DNA of 64,000 nt, taken from contig NW_026623067.1 in the NCBI RefSeq assembly GCF_023065955.2, positions 57,854,444 through 57,918,443 of the forward strand, in the 5' to 3' direction. This DNA comes from Ursus arctos. Its lineage: Eukaryota; Chordata; Mammalia; Carnivora; Ursidae. This document shows positions 1 to 11,356 of the stretch, one piece after another (position 1 is the first letter of the stretch; every line of letters starts with the position of its first letter). A program made the position numbers and the translations under genes. Below the pieces are notes generated by a model. It did no database searches. It saw nothing but the letters and a program-made list of their open reading frames with translations, and was not told the DNA's origin.

Positions 1-1480
1 TAAGAAGAGGGTCACAGAGTCCTTGTCCTTTCCTGGGAAGGCCCAGCTGGAGAATCAAGGAATCCTTGTGCAGCTGAGGCCCCTGATGAGGTGAATCATA
101 GGAATGTGACCAATCTCAACTCCAGCAGTGGCGCTCTGCTTGCGAATCTCCTGGGAAGTCTTTAATTACCTCTTGAACACATTGTGTGAACGAGAGAAAT
201 GGTGATTCTAGTGGCACGTTAAGCATGGGGACAATAAGCGCAGGCCCTGAAACTCACAACTTAGCCATGTCCCACCCTGATCACCCAGAAGGCTGGATGG
301 CAATGCATTTTTAAGTAGCTTGGCAGATCATGGAAATGCCGCCTGGCTCCCCAAAGTGCCTTAGCTGCCCATTTTCTCTTCACCCTCTCTGGCCCTTATA
401 CAAACAAAAAATAAATAAAAGCCTACAGTCTTTGCAACAGACCTGCCTGACATCAATTAACACTAACCTCTGGCAAGTGGCAATCCTCACAGAAGCTCCA
501 AGATGTTTTCAACACGAGGATTTTAATGTGCTCTCTAAAGTGTGGGTAAAGTATGAGTATTCTAATGGCCATTTTCCTGACAAGGCGACCGGACTCAAGA
601 TACTAAACGGTGACACTAGTTAAGTGATCCTGTGAGAAAGGGATAAATCTGTGCACAGAATAAGGTCCAAGGGCCCCAATTCCCTGCACGTTCCATTAGA
701 CATTTGAAATCTCTCACTCAAGCATGTAGCAAATGGGTGTCCCAGGACTGGCAGCTAACAGATAGGTCCCAGAGCTCTGATTCCAAGCTATTGTCCAGAG
801 AACATCTCCACTGTTCACACTTGAGGGGGGCAGGGGGAGCGGCAGCAGAGAGAAGGGGTGGGTAATTTATTCAGGAGCTGGAAGCTGAGAAACAGATTTG
901 GTAAGCAAATACTTCAAAGCTCACTAGAGAACTCCCATAAAACACAGACCCTCTGCAGCAACCAGGGAGTGATTTAAATCCACTTGGAATTTCTAGGAGG
1001 AAGGAGGAAGACTTACCAACTCTGTTCAGAGCCTCATGAATAATTTCACCTGACACAGGACACTGAACCAGCAGAAATCTGGGATGTACGAAGGAAAATC
1101 AGTCTCCAACTAATCTTTGTTACTCAAGTCTTGTTCCTAAGTGAGGAACCAGGGTGGGTAAGGGAAGCCTAGACAGGAAGTTCACCATTTTTAGACACAT
1201 TTGTTTTTTTGTCTTTGTGTGAGAAATGTTGGATAGGAAACACATTTCCTGGCAGCCATAACCTCGCTAGCTGCATTGGCTAAGAGAGAGGCTGCGCACC
1301 CACGGACTGCCAGGATGTGGACGTCATTTGTAACTCCCTCTAGGCTGGCAGACAGTGAAGCGGGGACTTCAAATGAAGTCAACACCTAAGCTCGGGTCTG
1401 CAAAAGTGGTGGCTACAGGTTACTCGTGTTGCCTTAAACCCCAGGCTGCAATCCCCTCACACCCCACCTCCTACGTCCAC
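1..1480. other. Unassigned noncoding sequence
   Basis: No recognisable gene, repeat or RNA. Short open frames (for example 330-623 +) are of chance length and resemble no family. Composition is ordinary mammalian intergenic or intronic DNA. Confidence 0.6.
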
Positions 1481-1489
1481 ACTGCAGAC

Positions 1490-2240
1490 CCACTGCCCCC
1501 ACCCCTCAACGGCTCCTCAAGTTATTGTAAGGAAGCGGCCGGCCCTGGCCTTGTGGAAAGCGTGTCCCCGCGGGTCCTCGCCACTCTTAGATGGGCGGGT
1601 AGGGGCAGTGGTGCGGTGCGGAGTTGCCTGAAACTTCTCGAAGATCCCAGGGGGCGTCTCGGTCCGCAGGAATCCCTGCTGTCCCCCCTCAGAGCGCAGC
1701 CCTTCCCGTCCGCCCAAGCACAGCGCATCCGCTCGCGGCCTGGGTGCCCACTGCCGAGGTGGCAGCGCCGGCGGCCCTAGCTGCCCGGACCGAGGAGAGG
1801 TCGCGCTGTTTTGCCCCCGACGGCCGCAGGGGGGCAGGAAAGAAGGACTAAGGACACTGGCCCACCGAGGAGCTGGCGGCGCGCGGGTGAGGGGAGCCGG
1901 GGGCGCAGGCGGCCGGGATCCCGGCGGGCGGAGGGCGCGGGAACAGACCCTCGGAAAGAGCTCCGCCTGAGCCACCCGCCGCCACCGCCTCCACACCCGG
2001 CTCTGACCCCCGAGGCAACTGGGGCCCGGAGCCCCGGATGCGCCGCACCCTCCCGCCGCTGCCCGTGCCGGCCAGGGGCCCGCAGCCCGCGAGAGCCAGG
2101 GGCCATCACGGCAGCCTCCGAGGGGAAGGTCCCTGTGTCCCTTCTTGCCCAAGGTCCACATCTGCCCTCCCAGCCTCTGGCGTCGGGGCATTACTCTCGG
2201 TCTACAGACGCCACGTCCTGGAAGTGTTGAGAGTCTAAGG
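1490..2240. promoter_or_regulatory. CpG island 1 (orphan)
   Basis: CpG dinucleotides become dense from about 1530 to 2110, with GC boxes, NotI-like GCGGCCG stretches and long C/G runs, while both flanks are AT-richer and CpG-poor. Unmethylated islands like this usually mark promoters or developmental regulatory loci. Long open frames exist on both strands (243 codons on minus at 1517-2248; 139 codons on plus at 1811-2230). They are Arg/Pro/Gly/Ala-rich, overlap each other and show no domain, so I treat them as compositional artefacts. No TATA box or recognisable first exon was seen, and transcription direction is undetermined. Confidence 0.75.
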
Positions 2241-2807
2241 GACATCATTTAGAACATAAATCGATTATGCAAATGCTAAGCTCTGTGGTTCAGAGAGTTT
2301 AAATTCAGGGGCCAGCTTTTTACATCTACTTGACTGGACACCACTCCTGGTTCTGTTTTCGCCAACCGTAGCTCTTCCACGCCAGCTCTATCTCCTAGTA
2401 CAGACTTCCACAGATTTCCATCATTCCACCCCAAAACGTTACAGTAAACGGCTCTCTTTCCTTCATCAAATCGTCTCCACTTCGCCTCTTCCTGCTTCCA
2501 AATTTAATTCCTGACGCATCTGAACCGAAACTCCGCTACAGTTATGGCTACAGAGCCCAACACAAACGCAAATGGCCCAGGAAAAGGGGGTGGGGCTGAG
2601 GCTATCAAAAATCAAACTGCGTTTTTGTGTGTGTTTGTTCTTTTTTTTTTTTTTAACCTAGTAGACATTAAATTGCTTCATAAAATATTTCGTCTGCTAA
2701 AAAAATTTATTCTAAAATGAATTGCACTATGTTTCACTAATTATATTTATTTTGAAATTTCAGATAACCCTTATAGACTAGACCATGTACAATTTTTATG
2801 TTCATTA
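2241..2807. other. Unassigned sequence with poly-T run
   Basis: AT-richer sequence after the CpG island. The only notable item is a T run near 2641-2654. No gene or repeat recognised. Confidence 0.5.
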
Positions 2808-3031
2808 AAACTACACCTGGGGGGCCCCTGGGGGGCTCAGTGGGTTATGCAGCTGACTTGGCTTAGGTCATGCGAATGGGGTCCTGGGATTGAGCCCCTC
2901 CTTAGGCTCTGCACTAGGCAGGGAGTCTCTTTCTCTCTCTCTCTCCCTCTGCTCCTCCCCCTGCTACTGCTCTCTCTCTCTCTCTCTCTCTCTCAAATAA
3001 ATAAAATCTTAAAAAACAAACTACACCTGGG
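2808..3031 (+). mobile_element. Can-SINE (SINEC) insertion with target-site duplication
   Basis: The body is about 2822-3017. It has a tRNA-derived head (GGGGCCCCTGGGGGGCTCAG), an expanded TCTC microsatellite middle and a CAAATAAATAAAATCTT tail, all typical of carnivoran SINEs mobilised by LINE-1. A 14-bp duplication AAACTACACCTGGG flanks it at 2808-2821 and 3018-3031. The head is diverged from the younger copies in this window, and a 66-codon frame within it is not a gene. Confidence 0.95.
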
Positions 3032-4436
3032 TTCAAAAGGATTGTGAGACATTTGCTGTTATGACCTTAATAAACCATGGTAGTAGAAAAACCAGAAAGC
3101 ACCAAGAGGGGGAAACCACTAAAATGTAAGCCAGTGGTATTTACAAAGTGGTCCTGAAAACAAAGTCTTTGTCTTCCTCCTCCTTTCCTCATCCTGTTGG
3201 CAAACTGTGTTCAAGTGAGGAGAGAGCGCTTGGATCAGTCCACTGCCTGGTCCTTCCTACTATGAGCCAGGAAAGCAGGGTCCTGATTATAGCTTGGTCT
3301 TGTTCACCCTGGGTGAACACACGGCTGGTCACACTGGGCAGAGAGCACCATCTGAGTGTGGCAGCACCACCAAATAGGACGGCCCTACTCCTGGAACCGG
3401 GAACCCAGTGTTCCCAAGGCGTGGCTCTGTGGGTTGCTCCTTTATGCTAGGACTCCAGGGCCTTCCAGCTCCTCAGCATCTGCTTTTCTAGCTTGGCAGT
3501 GGCCCAGGCTCCTGATTTTTCACTTTCCTTTCTCCTGGCTTCTTTTCTGGCAGTGGCTGATTCATTAACATCTCCATCAGAGGGTGGGCAGGAGAATAGG
3601 GAGCTTGAAACTCCACTCAGCTTTTCTTAATGGTGCTTCTAGGGCTGTGCTTGGTGGGAAAAGAGCCATACTGTTGGCTAAAATGAGATTTTGGGATTAT
3701 CTGTGGATTTAATCTGGTCTTCTCACATCTACCATTTCCACAAATAATTAGAGATTACTAGATAGATTCAGAAGTTGCATTAGCCTTAAAGAATCTGGAG
3801 AAAATCTAAATAGGCTTAAATACCATCTTGGAGTCCAGAATGTTAAGCTCTATGCTCCAAATAATTAACATTTTTAAGGCCTTCCCCCCTGCCCCCAGGA
3901 CCCCGTGGTTAAAATCACTACTAGGTAACAATTTACTGAACACACTTTAAATATAAATATTTTGCAGGAAGGGTGAGCAGAGTAGAGAAGCAGTAAATGC
4001 ACTACTGTTGCATAAAGAGAAAATAGGCCAGGCAGTTTTGGCTATTTGAAACTTCTCTATCATCTGAACATATATTCTGATGTGGGAAGTCTGAGAGGAT
4101 TTTTGTTATTAACCTATGTGGGAGACAGGCAGGTGGAGGATGATTTGTAGAGCCATGCCCTCTCTGTGGGCACGAGAGTGCCACCCCTGCTCCTGGAGAA
4201 CACCCTGGGCACAGGGTGTCCATCCAGAGCAGTGGGTGGTGCTCACAGAGGGAGCATGGCCCTTCCTCTGCCCTCAGAGGGCTCCTTCCAGAGAGCAGGA
4301 GTGGAGGCAATGGCATTCTTTTGATTTTTCTTTCCCAGTGGGAGTCCCACATTAGCACTGACATGAAAATGGCATCCTATTATTGCAGGATGGTGGAGAA
4401 TATGGTAATAATAGTATCTTGTGCTTCTGAGTGTTT
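3032..4436. other. Unassigned noncoding sequence
   Basis: No gene or repeat identified. Open frames at 3148-3450 (+), 4002-4364 (-) and 4116-4355 (+) overlap or are short, with no recognisable motifs. Confidence 0.5.
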
Positions 4437-4615
4437 GACAGTTTTCAAAGCAATTTTGTATTTGTTCTCTTATTTGATCTTCATAATAACTGTGAGGTAA
4501 GGACGGGTATGATCATCTCCATTTCTTTCTGATGAGGAATTTAGCCACAGTCAGAAAGCTAGTAAAGAACAGAGTTGAATTAGAATCCAGCCTTTCTGAC
4601 ATGCCTTTCTGGCAT
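4437..4615 (-). mobile_element. MIR element fragment (ancient tRNA-derived SINE)
   Basis: The order 'ttctcttatttgatcttcat ... gatgaggaatttagccacag ... agctagtaaagaacagag' matches the MIR core in reverse complement, including the relic of the 'gaggaaactgaggcacagagag' and 'cacacagctagtaagtggcagag' blocks. It is old and diverged, with no target-site duplication visible. Confidence 0.7.
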
Positions 4616-4621
4616 ACCATC

Positions 4622-4821
4622 AAAGTTCTGTACTAGGGGCGCCTGGGTGGCTCAGTTGGTTAAGCGTCTGCCCTCAGTTCAGGTCATGATCCCAGGGTCC
4701 TGGGAGCCTGCTTCTCTCTCTCCCTCTGCCCGCCTCTCTGACTGCTTGTGTTCTCTCTCTGTGTGTCAAATAAATAAATAAAATCTTTAAAAAAAATAAT
4801 AAAAAATAAAGTTCTGTACTA
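4622..4821 (+). mobile_element. Internally deleted Can-SINE with target-site duplication
   Basis: The body is 4636-4807: a classical head with GGGGCGCCTGGGTGGCTCAG, then a direct jump from CCCAGGGTCCTGGGA into GCCTGCTTCTC, losing the usual 'tcgagccc...' block that contains the B-box region. The tail is AAATAAATAAATAAAATCTTT plus an A-rich run. The duplication AAAGTTCTGTACTA occurs at 4622-4635 and 4808-4821. Confidence 0.95.
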
Positions 4822-7800
4822 AAACATCATGGTTTCTTATGTGACTGCATTATCACGCCTGCTCTATGTTCATTAAATGCTCTATACTCAAGCATGCTAA
4901 TTTTATACTGATTTAACTATGCAAATTATACTCATGAAAAAATTGTGTCATCTCTAACACTGTCTCCTTCGGAATACCACTATTGCAACTCTGCCCGTTA
5001 GTTGTATTTCCCCTCCTTAATAGTCAGCAAGGTGTTAATCTAGCCATGTGGGACAATTTCCCAAAGTCAATTAAATTGACTTTCAAAAATCACCCACTAT
5101 TCACTTTATCCCGTGACTCTACTTTCCCATTACTAGAATCTGAGTGCATATTAAGATATTCGCCAAAGGAATGGGTCAAGATCACACCTTACCAAAAGCA
5201 AACAAACAAGCAAAAAACAAGCACAGATAAAATGTTTAGTATGCATAACAACCATAAATTTTATACCTATAGATATTTTTAGGAAGATTGATAAAAAATT
5301 CTCTGACGTACTCACGTGGCGATAGTCCGATTCATGCTCAAAAAAGCACTTCAGCTTTTTCCATCAACACCATTCATATGTTAGAACACTGACTCTGCAG
5401 GGGCCTCCCCAGAGACTTTCCTTAAGTCTCCGCCAGCCTGCGGGGAGAAAGAGTGGAGATATCACATAAATATCTGCATCGAGTTCTTGGATAGAGTTGC
5501 ACAATGGCCATAGATGGTGAAAGGTAGATTTCCCCTTGTGACTATACTCTTGGAATATGTTAAATGCATATGTCTCCATTTCTGCTCTCAAGAAGCTGGT
5601 GTACAGATGTTTGGTATTGGGGTGGTAGAAATGCTGCTGTCTACAGTTTACATGATGTCTAATAGGCCTCTAGAATGTGCTTAAAAGGCAGTGTTCAGAA
5701 TTAGGCCTCTAACCTTCTTTGACGTAATTGTCTTTCTTTGGAGTCACATCTTGAAGGAAAGGATGAAGATTTGGAAAGGGAATTAATTTTCTCAACCAGC
5801 CTTACTATTTTCCTTCTGTACTTTATAGTAATCCTTTAAACTCAAAAAAAAAAATCAGCTAATTATGGATTTCTACCTGAATAATGTTGCCATTTGAGTG
5901 GCTGCATGTCACTGTTTCTGGTTTCTGACCCCCTGTCAGGCCAATTCTGCCTGATTTCACTCATGTGCTGCTGCTTTTTATAATCTGAACATTATTTCCA
6001 CTCAAATGTTTCCAGCTTTACAGAAAACCTAAGAATCTGAAAGAGGGGGAAAAAAAACCTCTCATAACTATTACTTGGATAATTATCGCTGGGAGTTATT
6101 CTGATTTTTTCTGCAAAAAGGATACTATGAGAAGAACATTTGAAAAAAGTGAAAGGTTTTAGTTTGAAAGCTAAATTTTCTAACTTACATTTTAAAAATA
6201 GAGCTTAGGCAGTCTCTCTGGTAATTAAAATATGATTTCCCCTCTATTTTCTATGCTAAATAAACTCAACTATTAGAATATATTTTGAAATGTACAACTT
6301 TGAATGTAGGGCATTAAACAAAGAAGTTAAAAGGCTTTGAGGGGATTTTTAAAGATCCAGTTTCCTAATATGTAAAATGGACCCTGGAAAGACTTTATGG
6401 TGTTTAATATGTTTTTTCCCTATTTTCTAAATGCAATAATCTCTAACCGCCACTTGATCATTAGAGATTTATATTCACTATAATTTATGTCAACTTATAT
6501 CTGGGATTCCTTTTTTTTTCTATAACGTTTGGCAGCAAACTGCTGGTGGAAACTAGAATGTTTCACATTAGCAGCCCTCTTAAATTATTTCTGTGAAATA
6601 ATTTACTGTGGATTACAAATTCTTATATGGCATTTCAAGTTAATGATTAGACAGAGAGATATATCAAAAATATGATTAGTCACATATGTACCTGACTTTC
6701 ATGGCTTTAACTCTATGTGTGTTTCACAAGAATTGTTTTTCAAAAAGATATTTCAGGGCTTATATATTTTTCCAACTAAAACCAACAGATTTTTAAAGGA
6801 AAAGAAAAAGAGATATACATGCTCTTATAAACTATCTCCTCTAATTCAATGGCTATAAAATTATTTTCTATTTCATAATGACCACTGACGGCATAGGTAC
6901 TGCTGTGTGGTCTGAAACTATGAGAACTCACAGTGGTGAAGACTTCTTATGGCATGACTTGAAGTCAAGATGTAAAAATCCTAAGAAAACATGAGATTTT
7001 TAGTGAAAATTGTAATGTCGCTCTTTCATGCAAGGAATTAGTCATGAAGTGGTGTATCCCCAACAGAACACGAAATGAAACGAAACAGGGAGTGCCTCGT
7101 TCAGATCTCAGAATGAGCTACTTCCTAACTCATTTTCATTTTTCTACATAGTTATGGTTAAAGCTTTTAGAGATTTCTTTGTTCACTTTCATTTATCACC
7201 CAGGAAAGTAAGACTTAGAAGGGTGGCCATGAAAGTTGGGTTCAAATTTTATTTGCATGGAAGCAGCTCCCAAAACATCTCTTTTGTATCTCAGACAGAT
7301 ATTTTTCTCTTCCCTTCCTCTCTTTATCTCTTTAACAGTGGTTCTCTTAACTCAACTATTTATGATTCATTTCATGAAAGGCTAGGTTTTCTCTGAGGGT
7401 ACTATAACGTCTTACAGTGGTTTTAGAGACTAGCAGCAACAAGGAACTACTTTCTTTGGTGCTGTAAAATAAAGTCATGGTTAATAGTCTACAACCTGCA
7501 ATAAACGATTAAAAAAGGAATTTATGATGGCTGGTTATTATCCTCCTGAAATAATGTTGTTACAAGTCTGCCCTTGTCAGTCATCTGCAGGATCACGTGC
7601 TGGATCTCAAACAAAGGGAGGGTCTGGATCCACACCGAGGCTCATGGCAAATTACCCAAGGATGGGGATGGCCTGGCCTGATAGTCCCTTATGCCCTTCA
7701 TCACCTTTTCAAAGCAACAGAATAATAGCCACATGTGTATTTTATCCTGATTGCACTAAAAGGCACCTGTTTGTGAGGCTGAGTTTGAATTGCGATTTAG

Positions 7801-8101
7801 AAAAATATTTGCATGGCCGGTAACAGCAAATTATGTGGGAGTGCCCTGGGGACACTGGGGCGGCAGCAGGCAAGGCTTTTAGAAAGACGACTGGAAGCAT
7901 CCTGCACACACTGAAAACTGCATGTCAACTCTTTTCCTTCTTTTTAACATTAATTTAAGTCTTGAGAAAAACTGCTTCTTCCTTTCCTCGCTCTGGAAGC
8001 ACTTTCCTTCGCTAAAGCTGGGTCTATCTGGCAAGCTCCTTGTGAGTCCTCTTTGGCATCGGCAAGGAAGAGAGGAAGAGAGAGCACCCTAACATGCAGC
8101 T
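4822..8101. other. Unassigned AT-rich sequence
   Basis: About 3.3 kb without a recognisable gene or young repeat. It is AT-rich with several short A or T runs (for example near 5845 and 6510). Open frames at 4983-5282, 7154-7396 and 7524-7823 are short and motif-free. Diverged repeats too old to recognise by eye may be present. Confidence 0.5.
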
Positions 8102-8117
8102 GGGGGGGGGGGGGGGG
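8102..8117. repeat. Poly-G run (16 nt)
   Basis: An uninterrupted run of about 16 G residues in a purine-rich context. Such runs are length-unstable and can form G-quadruplex-type structures; length may also be affected by sequencing error. Confidence 0.9.
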
Positions 8118-9124
8118 TGGAAGGAACAGGATTATTCACCAGAGGCTGGATTAGGCTAAGGCTCAGGGACCGGCACAGGTCTGCAGGCGTAGAATCTCCG
8201 CAGGTAGAGGGTTTGCCTCAGAGAGAGTCACAGAGAATGAAGAATGAGACCGTGTGCGGCGGGGGAAGGATGGGAGATGGTCTAACAGTGGATGAGGAGG
8301 AGGATTAAAGAGGAGGCAAAGGCCTGAAAATGGTTTGATTGATTTCCAAGAGCTGAAGTTTATTTCCAGGTTCTAAACCCTTATAATATAAATCATCATT
8401 TCCTGAAGTAATAGAATTTCACTGGTAAAGTAATGGCTTTCTTTATTTAAAAAAAATTTTTTATGGGGTGCTGGCAAACGTGAAAAAAAAAAACTCTCCA
8501 AGAGTTGGGTGGATGTTGCTTAATATTAAATGCTAAGGCAAAGAAAATTGGTTTTAAAATGAGAATAAGTGAGAATAAAAATGAAAAGCCAAGAACCATC
8601 ACTTCTTAGACCTTCATTTAAAGAAGCATACTCTAACATACTATGCTGTTCATTACTTGTTTCAAAAAGTTATCAGAAGCATCTGTTCAGTATGTTTTGA
8701 AAGCCAACTTGCTTAGTTCTGTGAAGCAATGTCTGGGTTGGTGCCTATGGAAAACAGAATAGCACACACACGATTTTAATCTCATTATTTTGAAAACTTG
8801 GAAAAGCTGATTTTCTTATTTTGTGTAGTTAGATGAATGTTAACAATTTTTTTAGGAAAAAATTATGTAGATTTAGAAAATTGAAAATCAAAATCTAGAA
8901 TTGAAATCATCACTTAATATAAAGCTCTGATTTGTAATTGTCTCAATGTAAGTGACATCACTTTACCATTCCCTCATGGGATTAAAACTCAACCTCCAAA
9001 GAAAAACCTAAAATCCATGAAAATAGTGTTACAAAAATTTGGCAATTAAAGACCTAATAGAAATAAATATAATAAAAAAATACATGTCATTTGCCAAAGT
9101 AATGCTAATTTATATACTAGCAAT
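8118..9124. other. Unassigned noncoding sequence
   Basis: No gene or repeat recognised. The sequence becomes AT-rich after 8340, with A/T runs near 8450 and 8485. Confidence 0.5.
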
Positions 9125-9342
9125 CTGTTCAGCTTTTTTTTTTTTTAAGATTTTATTTATTTATTTGACAGAGACAGCCAGCAAGAGAGGGAACACAAGC
9201 AGCGGGAGTGGGAGAGGAAGAAGCAGGCTCCCAGCGGAGAAGCCTGATGTGGGGCTTGATTCCAGAACGCCGGGATCATGCCCTGAGCCGACGGCAGACG
9301 CTCAATGACTGCGCCACCCAGGCACCCCTGTTCAGCTTTTTT
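9125..9342 (-). mobile_element. Can-SINE, young type, with target-site duplication
   Basis: Read on the minus strand, the body (9140-9327) runs from GGGGTGCCTGGGTGGCGCAG through the GGGATC/GAGCCCC-like region and the CTTCTTCCTCTCCCACTCCC block to AAATAAATAAATAAAATCTT. The duplication CTGTTCAGCTTTTTT is present at 9125-9139 and 9328-9342. The plus-strand frame reading through it (encoding ...RGNTSSGSGRGRSRL...) is antisense SINE, not a gene. Confidence 0.96.
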
Positions 9343-9512
9343 ATACAAAATTTCAGAGCAGCCACTATCCACTAATATTTATGGAATGATGGCCTGGGTA
9401 GCAGTCCCTTGCCCTTCACTTAATCACCCAATAAATCCAAAGCTGGAATATTTTCAACAATATTCATCAGGGGTCACTTTTAAGTGACTGAAACTATCAA
9501 TGATAGTCTGTT

Positions 9513-9746
9513 AAAAGACCATCTACTTCGGGGTGCCTGGGTGGCGCAGTCGTTAAGCGTCTGCCTTTGGCTCAGGGCACGATCCTGGCGTTCCGGGATC
9601 GAGCCCCACATCAGGCTTCTCCACTAGGAGCCTGCTTCTTCCTCTCCCACTCCCCCTGCTTGTGTTCCCTCTCTCGCTGGCTGTTTCTATCTCTGTCAAA
9701 TAAATAAATAAAATCTTTAAAAAAAAAAAAAAAGACCATCTACTTC
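9513..9746 (+). mobile_element. Can-SINE, young type, with target-site duplication
   Basis: The body (9530-9729) starts GGGGTGCCTGGGTGGCGCAG and has the GGGATCGAGCCCC B-box-like core, CTTCCTCTCCCACTCCCCCT and a long A tail. The 17-bp duplication AAAAGACCATCTACTTC at 9513-9529 and 9730-9746 is exact. It lies about 200 bp from an oppositely oriented copy of the same subfamily (9140-9327). Confidence 0.96.
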
Positions 9747-9842
9747 TGGTCAAAATGTTACTAGAGAAATCATCCCCCTTTGAAGTTCTATTATTAATTA
9801 CATCTGCAATCATGCTGCCAAAATAAAGTGCCTTTAAGACAT

Positions 9843-10134
9843 AGGAAGAGAATTTCTTTTTTTTTAAATGATTTTTTATTATATTATGTTAGTCACCATA
9901 CAGTACATCCCCGGTTTCCGATGTAAGGCTCGATGATTCATTAGTTGTGTATAACACCCAGTGCACCATGCAATACGTGCCCTCCTTACTACCCATCACC
10001 GGTCTATCCCATTCCCCCACCCCCCTCCCCTCTGAAGTCCTCAGTTTGTTTCTCATAGTCCATAGTCTCTCATGTTTCATTCCCCCTTCTGATTACCCCC
10101 CCTTTCTTTATCCCTTTCAGGAAGAGAATTTCTT
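9843..10134 (-). mobile_element. 5'-truncated carnivore LINE-1 3' end with target-site duplication
   Basis: Begins with a T run (the reverse-complemented poly-A), then sequence whose minus strand carries the familiar carnivore L1 3' UTR: 'gggtgttatacacaactaat', 'gaatcatcgagcc', 'gtactgtatggtgactaac'. The body is about 9859-10118. The duplication AGGAAGAGAATTTCTT at 9843-9858 and 10119-10134 is exact, so this is one truncated retrotransposition event. No L1 coding sequence is included. Confidence 0.92.
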
Positions 10135-11048
10135 AATTAAATGTAGAAGAAAAGCACAGAAGATGATGTTCATTTTGTAACATGCTCTTATTCCATGATT
10201 TTTTGTAAAGAGCTGGAGCAAAAGAGAATCAAATAAGTGGCCGTCTGGTCAAAAGATGGAAACTGATATGTTTAGCCATTGAAAACTTATAAGAACTTGT
10301 CACTGTATTGGAAAAATAAAATCCAACAGAAAATACAGCTTTCTAAAATGTTTTTCTAATTATCACCTTGGCTCTCTGTGGTTCTGCAAATACAAATAAA
10401 TAGAAAACTAATTTTTTCGTTTCTTCCCAACTCCCAGCTTAGCTACAAAACTCCTAAATGAAAACACAGTTTTCTGGTGTTGTCGAAGTCAGGAATGGTG
10501 AAGACCAGAGATGTAAGAATTCCAGGAAAGGCTGTGGAGGGGCGCAGAGGACTGTGGGAGCAATTAGGGGGTGTGCTGAAGAGTGTTCCTTTGTCTCAGA
10601 CTGTCTATTTCTCACGTTGATCCACTTGCCACACTCTTTGCTATTTGAGAAAAGTGGAGCTGCTGATGTTGGTTCAATACCACAAGAAACGCTGAAATTG
10701 CTATCACCAGCATCACCATTGCTCCTTGGCAGCAAGAAATCGCTGAAGTGAGCAGTTGTTGAATCATAAAATGTTAGCGCTGGAGGGGACATTAACGTAG
10801 TCTCTCTGGGTGCAGTTTCCAGCTATGTAGGGGCTAAACTGGAAATAGAGTAACTCTTGACACAATCCACAGTTGTTTAATAAGGAAATATCACAAATTG
10901 CTTTAGCCAAGGGGTTATAGATTTTAACATATTTTGTAAGATTTACACCTAAATAGTTCATGGTTTTCCAAATCATAAATTAGAGTCCAGCTCCCTAGAG
11001 TTCCAAATTAAACATGGAGCACTTGTGTCCCATCTGAGCCACAGAGAC
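10135..11048. other. Unassigned sequence
   Basis: No gene recognised. A stretch near 10764-10800 (AATCATAAAATGTTAGCGCT...) weakly recalls an old interspersed repeat family but is too diverged to name. Overlapping opposite frames at 10454-10792 have no recognisable domain. Confidence 0.45.
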
Positions 11049-11106
11049 CAGTGTTGTCCAAAAGAAATACAATGTGAACCACACAGGACATTTAAAATTT
11101 TCTGGT

Positions 11107-11321
11107 AGCCATATTGCTTTATTAAAGAAGGGGGGAAAGACAAAGAGAGCGAGAGCACTAGTGGTGGAGGGCAGATGGAGAAGGAGTGAGAACCTGAAGC
11201 AGGTTCCACACCCAGCATGGAGCCTGACACGGGGCTCAATCTCACAACCCTGAGATGGTGACCTGAGCTGAAATCAAGAGTTGGACGCTCAACTGACTAA
11301 GCCACCCAGGCAGCCACGTTG
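11107..11321 (-). mobile_element. Older Can-SINE nested in the hAT element
   Basis: The body is 11117-11311. On the minus strand it shows the head CTGCCTGGGTGGCTTAGTCA, then a body typical of an older SINEC. Flanks AGCCATATTG (11107-11116) and AGCCACGTTG (11312-11321) match at 8 of 10 positions, consistent with an aged target-site duplication inside the transposon. Confidence 0.85.
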
Positions 11322-11356
11322 TAAAAAGTAAAAGCTGAAATTAATTTTCATAATTG

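Noticed and set aside
1517..2248. 243-codon minus-strand frame in CpG island 1
   Set aside because: Low-complexity composition, overlapping frames on both strands and no recognisable family.
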